Position numbers and translations under genes: made by a program | In this document: positions 35,629 through 43,391 of the stretch, piece by piece | Layout of the letters: every line of letters starts with the position of its first letter | Position numbering within the stretch: the first letter of the stretch is position 1 | Notes under the pieces: generated by a model | Database searches by the model: none | Seen by the model: only the letters and a program-made list of their open reading frames with translations | Told to the model about the DNA's origin: nothing | Assembly (NCBI GenBank): GCA_017539565.1 | Contig: JAFYCS010000036.1 | Coordinates: forward strand, 1 to 64,000 | Reading direction: 5' to 3' | DNA: 64,000 nucleotides | DNA from: Lachnospiraceae bacterium | GTDB taxonomy: Bacteria; Bacillota; Clostridia; Lachnospirales; Lachnospiraceae

Positions 35629-36522
35629 GTGGCAAAAGCAGATCAGCAAAAAAAAGACAGTATATCCTCAGGACGGAGGATCAGGACGCTCCCGGCAAGT
35701 GAGGAACGTCAGTATATGATAGACAGGGATTATGAGGTTTATGAAAAGGAGGGTGTCCCCACAGGTGCCATGTCTTTTCACTATCATAATTACTATGAGA
35801 TCTTATATGTGCTGGAAGGTGAGTACTCTTCAATGATAGAGAATCAGAGTTATCATCTGCATAAGGGGGATTTTTTGCTGATCGAGCAGAATGTCATGCA
35901 TAAGTACCAGCCCACTGCCAACGGAGCGGATTCCAAGCGCATCATATTATGGGTGACTTCTGCATTCCTGCAGGAGCTGGCTGACCCCGGTCAGGATCTG
36001 TCTGAATGTTTCAGGCTTAAAGATTCCAGGGCATGGCATTTTCCTGTTTATTATGAAGAAATGCTGCGAGGTTATCTTCTTAAACTGGCGATGAGCGGTG
36101 CGCCTGAGGGGCTGCGGCGTACCATGGACAGGGGATATCTGACCCTGTTTTTTGCGCATTTAAATATACTCTGCGGAAGAAAGGAGTCGCAGCTGTTCGG
36201 TGAATACGTGGCTGAGCATCCGCTGGTGGAACAGGTGGGGCAGTATGTTGAAGAGCATATGGAAGAAGCGGTTACGGCAGATCAGCTGGCAGATGAGGTA
36301 CATATGAGTAAATATCATTTCCTGCGGAAATTCAAGAAGCTCACAGGAGTAACACCGCATTCATTTGTGATAAATAAAAAACTTATCCGTGCCTGCGAAC
36401 TTCTGTCCCGCGGCGAAGCAGTATCTTCTGTCTGGCAGAAAACGGGATTCGGCGATTATTCCGTATTCCTGCGCAATTTCCGTACGGCCTTCGGAGTGTC
36501 TCCGGCTAAATACCGGGGATGA
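35629..36522 (+). CDS. AraC family transcriptional regulator with cupin sensor domain
   Basis: A 297-residue regulator. The N-terminal cupin/AraC-binding domain has MSFHYHNYYEILYVLEGEYS and YHLHKGDFLLIEQNVMHKY; the C-terminal AraC DNA-binding domain has two HTHs (VTADQLADEVHMSKYHFLRK, then TGVTPHSFVINKK and GFGDYSVFLRNFRTAFGVSP). It probably senses a uronate intermediate and controls the divergent uxuAB operon and the beta-helix gene downstream. The frame is open back to the promoter, but GGAGG lies five bases before this GTG, so I place the start there; the ATG twelve bases earlier is the alternative. Confidence 0.88.
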   Translation: MAKADQQKKDSISSGRRIRTLPASEERQYMIDRDYEVYEKEGVPTGAMSFHYHNYYEILYVLEGEYSSMIENQSYHLHKGDFLLIEQNVMHKYQPTANGADSKRIILWVTSAFLQELADPGQDLSECFRLKDSRAWHFPVYYEEMLRGYLLKLAMSGAPEGLRRTMDRGYLTLFFAHLNILCGRKESQLFGEYVAEHPLVEQVGQYVEEHMEEAVTADQLADEVHMSKYHFLRKFKKLTGVTPHSFVINKKLIRACELLSRGEAVSSVWQKTGFGDYSVFLRNFRTAFGVSPAKYRG

Positions 36523-36530
36523 AATAGTAT

Positions 36531-36559
36531 TTGACGTAAGCGTACAAAATTTATATCAT
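36531..36559 (+). promoter_or_regulatory. Promoter of the beta-helix gene
   Basis: TTGACG, a 17-base spacer and TATCAT, about 55 bases before the start codon. Confidence 0.65.
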
Positions 36560-36618
36560 TGAGTGGGGATGTTGAACGGCAAAAAAGTGGGGAAACAAGT
36601 AAAGAGGAGGTATTATTA

Positions 36619-38621
36619 ATGTCAAAAGCGAAAGTCTACTATGTTGATGCTTCAGCCCATCGTCAGGGAGATGGGAGTAAGGACAGGCCTTTCAAACACA
36701 TAGGCGACGCCGCAAAGATCGCAACGGCGGGGGATGAAGTGGTGGTACTCCCCGGAATCTACAGGGAGTGGGTATGTCCCGTTAATGCCGGAACAAAGGA
36801 TGCAAGGATAACCTACCGCTCAAAGGAGCCGCTTGGTGCAGTCATCACCGGTGCTGAAGAAGTCAAGAACTGGAAGAAGTACAAGGGTACCACCTGGACG
36901 GTAAGTATCGATAACAGTATATTCGGTGCATATAATCCGTACATCGAGAAGGTGGAAGGCGACTGGTATTTTTCGGATAAGGTACGCCATACCGGTGCTG
37001 TATTCTTAAATGATGCGATGATGTATGAAGCTGACAGTCTTGATGAATGTCTCAAGGCTAAGGCCGATCCTTATTCATGGGATCAGGAAGCGTCAAAATA
37101 TAATTCTTTGTGGAGCAGGACGGGAACAGGACAGTATTGTACGCGAACTTCCGCGGTGCGGATCCCAACAAAGAGAATGTTGAGATAACGGTACGCCGTA
37201 ACTGTTTCATGCCTGATAAGAACTTTGTGAACTATATAACCGTGAGCGGCTTTAATATCAACAAAGCAGCCACTACCTGGGCACCTCCCGCAGCTTATCA
37301 GGACGGTATGATAGGACCTCACTGGAGCAAGGGCTGGATCATTGAGGATTGTGAGATATATGGCAGCCGCTGCTGCGGTATTTCACTGGGCAAATATCTT
37401 GATCCCGAGAATGATATGTACTTCTTCAGAAAGTATGTTAAGAGCCCTACACAGATGGAGAGAGATGCGGTATGCCGCGGACAGTATCACGGCTGGGTCA
37501 AGGAGCGCATAGGTTCTCATATCGTACGCCGCTGTCATATCCATGACTGCGGGCAGACCGGTATTGTAGGACGTATGGGTGCCGTATTCTCATTGATAGA
37601 AGATAACCATATCCATGATGTATGTACCTCCGCACAGCTGGCAGGTGCAGAGACTGCGGGCATCAAGCTTCATGCGGGTATTGATGTTACCATCCGCCGT
37701 AACCATATCCATAACTGTATCATGGGTATATGGCTTGACTGGGAAGCGCAGGGGGCAAGGATAACCCAGAACCTCCTTCATGACAATCACCGTCCTGACG
37801 GGGTACAGGCAAAGCCGGGTATCATGTTCTCGACTGATGTATTTATCGAAGTGGGTCACGGGCCTACCCTTATCGATAACAACCTGCTGCTCTCAAAGGT
37901 GAGTGTAACGATACCAAGTGAAGGAATAGCCTGTGTGCATAACCTTTTCCTGGGAGCGTTCAGCCTTATCAATTCCGGTGTGGACAGTATAGTCAACGGA
38001 CAGCGTGAGCCCAGATACACACCTTACCATATTCGTCACAGGACCGAGGTTGCTGGCTTCATGACCATACTCCATGGTGATGACAGGATCTACAATAATA
38101 TCTTCATACAGCATTATCCTGTCGAAGATAAGAAGAAGACACCCAAGGATGCGGATTATATGGAAGTAGGGACAAAGTGTTTCGATATCTTCCCTTCATT
38201 TGAAGAGTGGAACGCACCTTTCGCCATCGACGGCAAGCCTGATATGGGCGCACTGGCACAGGCACACTTCGGACACCTTCCGGTATGGCTCTCCGGTAAT
38301 GCATTCTTTAATGGGGCAAATGTCAGCAGACATGATAAAGATAAGTTTGTTGATAAGAAGAACACAGCAGCTGTTGAGCTTAAGAAGAACAATAAAGGTA
38401 AGTACAGCATAAAGACCAATGTATACTCCCTGCTTAAGGATTTCAATACTTCCGTTATCTGTACGGAAACGCTGGGGAAGGCTTTTGAACCCGAGCAGAG
38501 ATTTGAAAATCCCGACGGAACAGATATAATCTTTGACACGGATTATCTTGGCAACCACCGTGGTATATCTACGATACCCGGACCGTTTGCGGATGAGGCA
38601 TCTTCGAAGAAGAGCCTTTGA
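36619..38621 (+). pseudogene. Right-handed parallel beta-helix protein, split by a frameshift near 37,100
   Basis: Two overlapping frames together encode one protein of about 667 residues. The first (36619-37188) starts after AGGAGG with SKAKVYYVDASAHRQGDGSK and a beta-helix N-cap; the second (open from 37104 to 38621) continues with VRRCHIHDCGQTGIVG, IEDNHIHDV and IRRNHIHNC, classic parallel beta-helix coils. The shift is -1 (or +2) within 37104-37188. The second frame has no ribosome site of its own and no canonical slippery heptamer is visible, so a mutation or an assembly error is likelier than programmed shifting. There is no signal peptide. Its place beside uxuAB suggests a role in pectin or uronate metabolism; the exact activity is unknown. 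Confidence 0.8.
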
Positions 38622-38643
38622 GACTGATAAAGATAAGTTTAAT

Positions 38644-38679
38644 CCCCCGGCATAATGTGATATGCCGGGGAGTTTTTTT
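38644..38679 (+). terminator. Terminator after the beta-helix gene
   Basis: CCCCGGCATA and TATGCCGGGG form a perfect 10-bp stem with a six-base loop, followed shortly by seven T. The ribosome site of the next gene begins immediately after the T-run. Confidence 0.92.
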
Positions 38680-38689
38680 GGAGGAGACA

Positions 38690-39205
38690 GTGAAAGTACT
38701 CCGTTTTATCACAAAGTACATGCTGATGTTTGCGCTGGCTTCATTTATCGGCTGGGCATATGAAGTTATCTGCACTTTTGTATTGTTTCATTACTGGGCA
38801 GACAGGGGAGTGCTGCATCTTCCGTTCTGCCCGATATACGGTTTCGGGATACTGATATTGTATCTGATCTTCAGGAAGGTTAAGGAACCGTTGCTGATAT
38901 TTCTGGGAAGCGCCGTGATCACGACGGCTATAGAACTTGGGGCTTCTTATATTCTGGAGTATTTCTTTCATGTACAGCTCTGGTCATATAAGGGCTGGTA
39001 TTTTAATTTTGATGACCGGATATCGCTGATCAGCAGCTGCATCTTTGGCCTGATGGCAGTGTGTTTCCTAAAATTGATAGTGCCACTTACAGAGCGTATC
39101 TATTCATCAAAGATAAAGGATATCGCTGCTGTTTCAGTGGCACTGTTTTATGTCTTCTGTATCGTCTGGGAGGTCATCCACGGCGGGCCTGTCCCCACAG
39201 TTTGA
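38690..39205 (+). CDS. Putative ABC-transporter type IV-like membrane protein (DUF1113/CmpB type)
   Basis: A 171-residue polytopic protein with about five TM helices. FIGWAYEVICTFV, LHLPFCPIYGFGILIL and LWSYKGWYFNFDDRISL resemble the DUF1113 (PF06541) group, annotated as putative type IV ABC transporter proteins; true function is unknown. The start is GTG four bases after GGAGGAG. There is no room for a promoter between the preceding terminator and this ribosome site, so expression may depend on readthrough. Its last 32 bases overlap the convergent larC gene. Confidence 0.75.
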   Translation: MKVLRFITKYMLMFALASFIGWAYEVICTFVLFHYWADRGVLHLPFCPIYGFGILILYLIFRKVKEPLLIFLGSAVITTAIELGASYILEYFFHVQLWSYKGWYFNFDDRISLISSCIFGLMAVCFLKLIVPLTERIYSSKIKDIAAVSVALFYVFCIVWEVIHGGPVPTV

Positions 39206-40475
39206 TCTGCAGGTTCAGCTTGGCTCTTGCTTCGCTTAAGCTTAAACCGGTCTTGCGGGCATAAGCTGCAATATCATCAAACTCGGCTTTGCTGCGGACA
39301 ACACCGTAGCCTGCGGATTCTTTTATCCTGACGCCGTCCTGTTCGGTTATGTTACGGTCCAGGATGTAGCGGTTCATGCGGCACTGCCGTATTCCGATGG
39401 TGCTGGTATGTTTAAATATCAGTTTTACGATCTCGTCTTTATGTTCATCGTCGGTGATCACCGTAAGGAGTGTGCCGGGGCGGCCTTTCTTCATCAGTAC
39501 CGAGCTGGTGTATACATCGCGGGCGCCTCCGAGCATGAGCTCTTCACACGCGAATGCCATATCCTCGGCACTCATATCATCCAGATTGCAGGAAAGCTCA
39601 ATGACCTCATCATTGCTGTCGGCGGTCTCACCCAGGTGGGCACGTACGCAGTTGGCGATGGGGAAATCCTTTTTACCGCAGCCGTAGCCGGTGCTGCTTA
39701 TACGCATTACGGGCATCGGACCGAACTCGGTTACGAAATGCTTTAAGAGTGCTGCGCCTGTAGGAGTGCAGAGCTCGCCTTTTATCTCACCGCCGTATAT
39801 GGGAACATCTTTAAGGATATAAGCGGTAGCAGGAGCGGGAACGGGCAGGATGCCGTGGGCACATTTTACGGTACCACTTCCGACATGTACGGGTGAGCAT
39901 ATGATCTTTTCAACATTCAGTTCATTTAAAAGCATGCAGACGGCTGTAACATCGGCTATGGCATCCATGGTGCCGACCTCATGGAAATGTACCTGGTCTA
40001 TGGGCCGGTTATGTGCATGGGATTCTGCTTCGGCAATAAGACCGTATACAGCCATGATATCTGCTTTTACCTTATCATCCAGATTAAGGAAATCAACGAT
40101 AAAACGGACCTGTTCAAGGGTAGAGTGACTGTGGTGATGATCGTGGCCGTGTTCGTGATCGTGCTCATGTTCATGACCGTGTTCATGGTCTTCATGCTCA
40201 TGGGAGTGCGTATGATCATTATCGTCATGACTGTGTCCATGCTCATGATGAGCGTGCATATCTTCACTTTCTTCTTTCCCGTCTACCAGTATAGAGATGT
40301 GGGTTCCGTGTATGCCACATTTTACGGAATCTTCACGTCGCATCAGTATGCGGGGGATACCCAGGGTATTGAAACGGTATACGAAATCGTCGGGATCCGG
40401 CAGGAGTTCGAGCAGAGCAGCGGTAAGCATATCTCCGGCAGCACCCATGTTGCACTCAAGATACAAGGTATTCAC
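39174..40475 (-). CDS. larC: Nickel insertion protein LarC with His-rich segment
   Basis: A 433-residue protein that inserts nickel into the pyridinium-bisthiocarboxylate mononucleotide cofactor used by lactate racemase and related enzymes. The start TLYLECNMGAAGDMLTAALL is typical; IDQVHFHEVGTMDAIADV, TPTGAALLKHF and SCNLDDMSAEDMAFA also match. Between about residues 75 and 125 lies a run of His with Asp/Glu/Gly (HEHGHSHDDNDHTHSHEH and on), a probable nickel store. GTG is the start, seven bases after AAGGAGG on the reverse strand. larA, larB and larE are not in the window. Confidence 0.93.
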   Translation of the reverse strand: MNTLYLECNMGAAGDMLTAALLELLPDPDDFVYRFNTLGIPRILMRREDSVKCGIHGTHISILVDGKEESEDMHAHHEHGHSHDDNDHTHSHEHEDHEHGHEHEHDHEHGHDHHHSHSTLEQVRFIVDFLNLDDKVKADIMAVYGLIAEAESHAHNRPIDQVHFHEVGTMDAIADVTAVCMLLNELNVEKIICSPVHVGSGTVKCAHGILPVPAPATAYILKDVPIYGGEIKGELCTPTGAALLKHFVTEFGPMPVMRISSTGYGCGKKDFPIANCVRAHLGETADSNDEVIELSCNLDDMSAEDMAFACEELMLGGARDVYTSSVLMKKGRPGTLLTVITDDEHKDEIVKLIFKHTSTIGIRQCRMNRYILDRNITEQDGVRIKESAGYGVVRSKAEFDDIAAYARKTGLSLSEARAKLNLQIKLWGQARRG

Positions 40476-40505
40476 GGACAGCACCTCCTTATGACTTTTT
40501 ATGAG

Positions 40506-40534
40506 AGTATACCACATAGTACCGCAACTTGTGA
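40506..40534 (-). promoter_or_regulatory. Candidate larC promoter
   Basis: On the reverse strand TTCACA, about 18 bases, and TATACT preceded by TGG (extended -10). It lies back-to-back with the cls promoter. Confidence 0.4.
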
Positions 40535-40549
40535 AGATGCGGCACTGCC

Positions 40550-40579
40550 TTGTGCCTGTATCCCTGATTGTGGTATAAT
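40550..40579 (+). promoter_or_regulatory. Promoter of the cardiolipin synthase gene
   Basis: TTGTGC, an 18-base spacer and a perfect TATAAT preceded by TGG. The expected transcription start is near 40586, some four bases ahead of the ATG at 40590. Confidence 0.7.
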
Positions 40580-40589
40580 CTGTCCTGTT

Positions 40590-42161
40590 ATGGCAGCTAA
40601 AAGGCAGAGAAAACCTTATGAATACCGAAAGAGTACACGGAACGGCGTAAAGAGGCTTATCCTTACAGGCTTATCTATCATCGTCCAGATAGTGCTCTTT
40701 TTATTATTCTTTACCAAACTCCATGAATATGCCCGCTGGCTTAATGTCATAACTTCCGTGGCATCGCTGGCTCTTGTGCTGGCACTGTATTCCCAGAACA
40801 AGACATCCACCATGAAGATGCCCTGGATAATCCTTATACTGGCATTCCCTATACTTGGTGTGGCATTGTATCTGCTGGTAGGTCTGGATTTCAGTACCCG
40901 GAGCATGAGGGAACGTTTTGCGGAAACCGACGGCGTAGTGCTTGCGCATCTGCCGGCTAATGATGATCAGCTCAAAGAACTGGCAGATATAAACAGACCG
41001 TCTGCGGGGATAGCCTCCTATATTCGTTCCGTGGCAGCTTATCCCGTATATCATAATACCGACATTACTTATTATGACAGTGCGGAAAAGGGACTGGAAG
41101 CGCAGCTTACTGCCCTGAAGAATGCAAAAGATTTTATCTTTATGGAATATCATGCCATTGAGGATGACATAGCCTGGGCACGTATAGAGGAGATACTGGC
41201 GGAGCGTGCCGATGCGGGAGTGGATGTAAGGGTATTCTATGATGATATGGGCAGCATCGGCTTTATCAATACGGATTTTGTAAAGAAGCTTAATTCCCAG
41301 GGCATATCCTGTAAGGCATTCAATCCCTTTACCATAATGCTGAATTTCTTCTTAAATAACAGGGACCACAGAAAGATCACGGTGATAGATAACCGCATAG
41401 CCTTTACCGGAGGGTATAACCTGGCCAATGAGTATTTTAATATCACACATCCGTATGGGGAGTGGAAGGATACGGGAATACGCCTTGAAGGCGATGCGGT
41501 AAGGAGCTTTACGATCATGTTCCTGGAGATGTGGTCGGCAGGACAGCGTAAGGGTGAGCCCATAGAAGATGTCACACGCTTCCTGACAGAGACTACTTAT
41601 AAAGCATCACAGCAGAGCTTCTGCCAGCCATATGCAGATAATCCCATCGACAGGGAGCGTATAGGCGAAGAGGTATACATCAGCATGATAGAAAAGGCGG
41701 AGCGTTACTGTTATTTTATGACTCCATACCTGATACTTACGGATGAGATGATGCATGCCCTGTGCCTGGCGGCAAAGCGCGGCGTGGATGTGCGGATAAT
41801 TACCCCGGGCATACCTGATAAGAAGATGATATACCGGATCACACGTTCCTTTTATCACAGCCTTGTGATCCATGGTGTAAGGATATACGAGTGGACTCCC
41901 GGATTTTGTCATGCAAAGATGAGTCTGGTGGATGATATGATGGCGACAGTGGGCACCATAAACCTGGATTACCGCAGCCTCTATCATCATTTCGAGAACG
42001 GCTGCTTTATAAGCGGATCCCCCGTAATAGCAGAGATAAAAGAAGATTTCGATAAAACATTCGGGGAATCACGTGAGGTTACCGAAGATTATATCAGGGG
42101 ATCGGCTACACACCTGCCGCCTTCACAGCTGTTCATGCGTTTATTTGCAGAGCTCCTCTGA
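40590..42161 (+). CDS. cls: Cardiolipin synthase (phospholipase D family)
   Basis: A 523-residue membrane enzyme condensing two phosphatidylglycerol molecules to cardiolipin. A basic N-terminus is followed by two TM helices (ILTGLSIIVQIVLFLLFF and WIILILAFPILGVALYLLVG) and two HKD domains: HRKITVIDNRIAFTGGYN near residue 260 and HAKMSLVDDMMATVGTINLD near 440. The frame is open far upstream over the larC gene, but this ATG is right after a perfect -10 box and gives the family N-terminus. No Shine-Dalgarno sequence precedes it, so the mRNA should be nearly leaderless. Confidence 0.92.
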   Translation: MAAKRQRKPYEYRKSTRNGVKRLILTGLSIIVQIVLFLLFFTKLHEYARWLNVITSVASLALVLALYSQNKTSTMKMPWIILILAFPILGVALYLLVGLDFSTRSMRERFAETDGVVLAHLPANDDQLKELADINRPSAGIASYIRSVAAYPVYHNTDITYYDSAEKGLEAQLTALKNAKDFIFMEYHAIEDDIAWARIEEILAERADAGVDVRVFYDDMGSIGFINTDFVKKLNSQGISCKAFNPFTIMLNFFLNNRDHRKITVIDNRIAFTGGYNLANEYFNITHPYGEWKDTGIRLEGDAVRSFTIMFLEMWSAGQRKGEPIEDVTRFLTETTYKASQQSFCQPYADNPIDRERIGEEVYISMIEKAERYCYFMTPYLILTDEMMHALCLAAKRGVDVRIITPGIPDKKMIYRITRSFYHSLVIHGVRIYEWTPGFCHAKMSLVDDMMATVGTINLDYRSLYHHFENGCFISGSPVIAEIKEDFDKTFGESREVTEDYIRGSATHLPPSQLFMRLFAELL

Positions 42162-42263
42162 ACAGATAACAAAAAATGATAGGGGCCTAGTCCGAATAAT
42201 AAGAAGTGGCGAAACGGCAGCGGATGATAGAATTACGGATATAAGGGAGCTTTGATTTTTTGT

Positions 42264-42292
42264 TTGCAAGTAGGATACCTTTGCGGTATAAT
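42264..42292 (+). promoter_or_regulatory. Promoter of the small-membrane-protein operon
   Basis: TTGCAA, a 17-base spacer and a perfect TATAAT, about 62 bases ahead of the first gene. Confidence 0.8.
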
Positions 42293-42353
42293 ACGGAAAG
42301 AATCTGACTTCCCTGTTGTTGCTTACAAAAAATATCAATAGGAGGTAAAGGTT

Positions 42354-42755
42354 ATGGCATGTTTTACGGCTACGGTAGCAGAAGCTGTTGTAGTAAAGGT
42401 TATCGAGAAGGTTGAAGAGAAGAAAGAGTTAAAGGTTGCAGAGGGCAGCAAGCACGTTGAGGAAAGTGCACGTATCCCTTTCAGCAGAAAGCTTAAATGG
42501 CTCACTTCCCTGCTGATCGGCGGTTCATTCCTTCTTGCATTTGAGCATGTATGGCACGGAGAGGTTGTTCCCTGGTTCCCGTTCCTTACAGCGATGAATA
42601 ATCCTGATGATGCGGCGGAGATGTTCCACGAGATCGCGACAGTCGGCGTATGTATGGCAGTACTGGTAACCCTGGTATGGGTAGGCATGTGTATCGCAGC
42701 GGATGCTATAGTTAAGAGATCTGCGCAGGAAACCGAGCAGGATCACGCAGCATAA
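42354..42755 (+). CDS. Small membrane protein of unknown function, first of three
   Basis: A 133-residue protein I do not recognise. A soluble, Lys/Glu/Val-rich N-terminus (VVVKVIEKVEEKKELKVAEG) is followed by two hydrophobic stretches, about residues 46-62 (WLTSLLIGGSFLLAFEH) and 92-116 (ATVGVCMAVLVTLVWVGMCI). Short motifs HVWHGEVVPWFPF and MFHEI between and before them place several His, Trp and acidic residues close to the membrane. AGGAGG precedes the ATG. It opens a three-gene operon with a strong promoter and short gaps; all three encode small membrane proteins. Confidence 0.8.
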   Translation: MACFTATVAEAVVVKVIEKVEEKKELKVAEGSKHVEESARIPFSRKLKWLTSLLIGGSFLLAFEHVWHGEVVPWFPFLTAMNNPDDAAEMFHEIATVGVCMAVLVTLVWVGMCIAADAIVKRSAQETEQDHAA

Positions 42756-42767
42756 GGAGGAGATGCC

Positions 42768-43085
42768 ATGACATTACTTATAACCGTATTTGCGGCAGTT
42801 ATCGCTACAGTATTATGGTATACACGTAAGAATGACAACCTTGGCCTGGGGATCCTGTGCTTTATGTATTGGGGCGCATCGCTTATGTGGCTTGTGGATG
42901 CGATATTTGAATATGTTGAGCTTCAGGAAGAATATTTCACGCCGGCGCTGGAGGATATGATCAATGATACTTTCCTTGGACTGAGCGTGGTGGCACTGGG
43001 ACTGGTAGTATGGGTAGTTAAGCTTCTCATAACGGATCCGCGCGGAGTTGTAAGACGTTCACTCAGCAGCAGGACAGCAAGGTAA
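42768..43085 (+). CDS. Small membrane protein of unknown function, second of three
   Basis: A 105-residue protein with about three TM helices: residues 2-18, 26-46 (LGILCFMYWGASLMWLVDAI) and 70-90 (GLSVVALGLVVWVVKLLI). An acidic loop (FEYVELQEEYFTPALEDMI) lies between the second and third. The basic C-terminus (RRSLSSRTAR) suggests a cytosolic end. I recognise no family. AAGGAGG precedes the ATG, 12 bases after the first gene's stop; the third gene follows after 25 bases. Confidence 0.78.
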   Translation: MTLLITVFAAVIATVLWYTRKNDNLGLGILCFMYWGASLMWLVDAIFEYVELQEEYFTPALEDMINDTFLGLSVVALGLVVWVVKLLITDPRGVVRRSLSSRTAR

Positions 43086-43110
43086 AAGATAAGGAGTAGA
43101 GGTAAAGAAG

Positions 43111-43257
43111 ATGGAGTTGACACTGTTTTTAAATGCATTTCTTTCATACGGACTGGTATTCGTTGTATTTGCGGCTGCCATTGTCATTGCGTTTCTCATA
43201 GGTTTCGGCCTCAGGAAGAACAAGAATAACAAGGAAGCGGCTGAAAAACAGTCATAA
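43111..43257 (+). CDS. 48-residue single-TM protein, third of the operon
   Basis: A short ORF (start MELTLFLNAFLSYGLVFVVF, 48 residues, stop TAA) with one long hydrophobic helix (about residues 5-32) and a very basic then mixed-charge tail (GLRKNKNNKEAAEKQS). A purine-rich ribosome site (AAGGAG, AGAGG) precedes the ATG. Size and layout recall the small gamma (OadG-like) subunits of membrane decarboxylases, but the sequence is too short to claim this. Conserved spacing with the two preceding membrane genes supports it as real. Confidence 0.7.
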   Translation: MELTLFLNAFLSYGLVFVVFAAAIVIAFLIGFGLRKNKNNKEAAEKQS

Positions 43258-43289
43258 ACACCAAATCTCTTTGTTAACATGAAAGATGA

Positions 43290-43318
43290 TTGACATAAAA
43301 GCTAATATTGCATATAAT
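43290..43318 (+). promoter_or_regulatory. Consensus promoter of nrdD
   Basis: TTGACA, a 17-base spacer and TATAAT: both boxes match the sigma-A consensus exactly. Confidence 0.88.
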
Positions 43319-43324
43319 GATAAG

Positions 43325-43340
43325 GCACAATATCTTGTGC
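43325..43340 (+). promoter_or_regulatory. NrdR-box-like palindrome in the nrdD leader
   Basis: GCACAATATCTTGTGC fits the NrdR box pattern acaCwAtATaTwGtgt at 13 of 16 positions and starts about seven bases after the -10 box, where a bound repressor would block transcription. NrdR is the ATP/dATP-sensing repressor of ribonucleotide reductase genes. Only one clear box is visible, though two are usual. The same bases can fold as an RNA hairpin (AAGGCACAA/TTGTGCCTT) followed by a T-rich run. Confidence 0.55.
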
Positions 43341-43391
43341 CTTATTTGTTTATTACAACAACATGAAGTAGTTTTGATCGGAGGATGGACA

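Noticed and set aside
37104-37188. Programmed -1 frameshifting in the beta-helix gene
   Set aside because: No X-XXY-YYZ heptamer or clear downstream stem is visible in the overlap; mutation or sequence error is simpler.
40110-40270. Short-period DNA repeats that could suggest a CRISPR or tandem-repeat array
   Set aside because: They are codons of the His-rich part of LarC with no regular spacers.
39981-40589. An open frame extending the cardiolipin synthase N-terminus by about 200 residues
   Set aside because: It is antisense to larC, Met/Val/Ile-rich because of the complementary His codons, and has no ribosome site; the promoter lies after it.
42162-42263. Possible riboswitch before the three-membrane-protein operon
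   Set aside because: The bases lie upstream of the promoter at 42264-42292, and no known riboswitch core could be matched.
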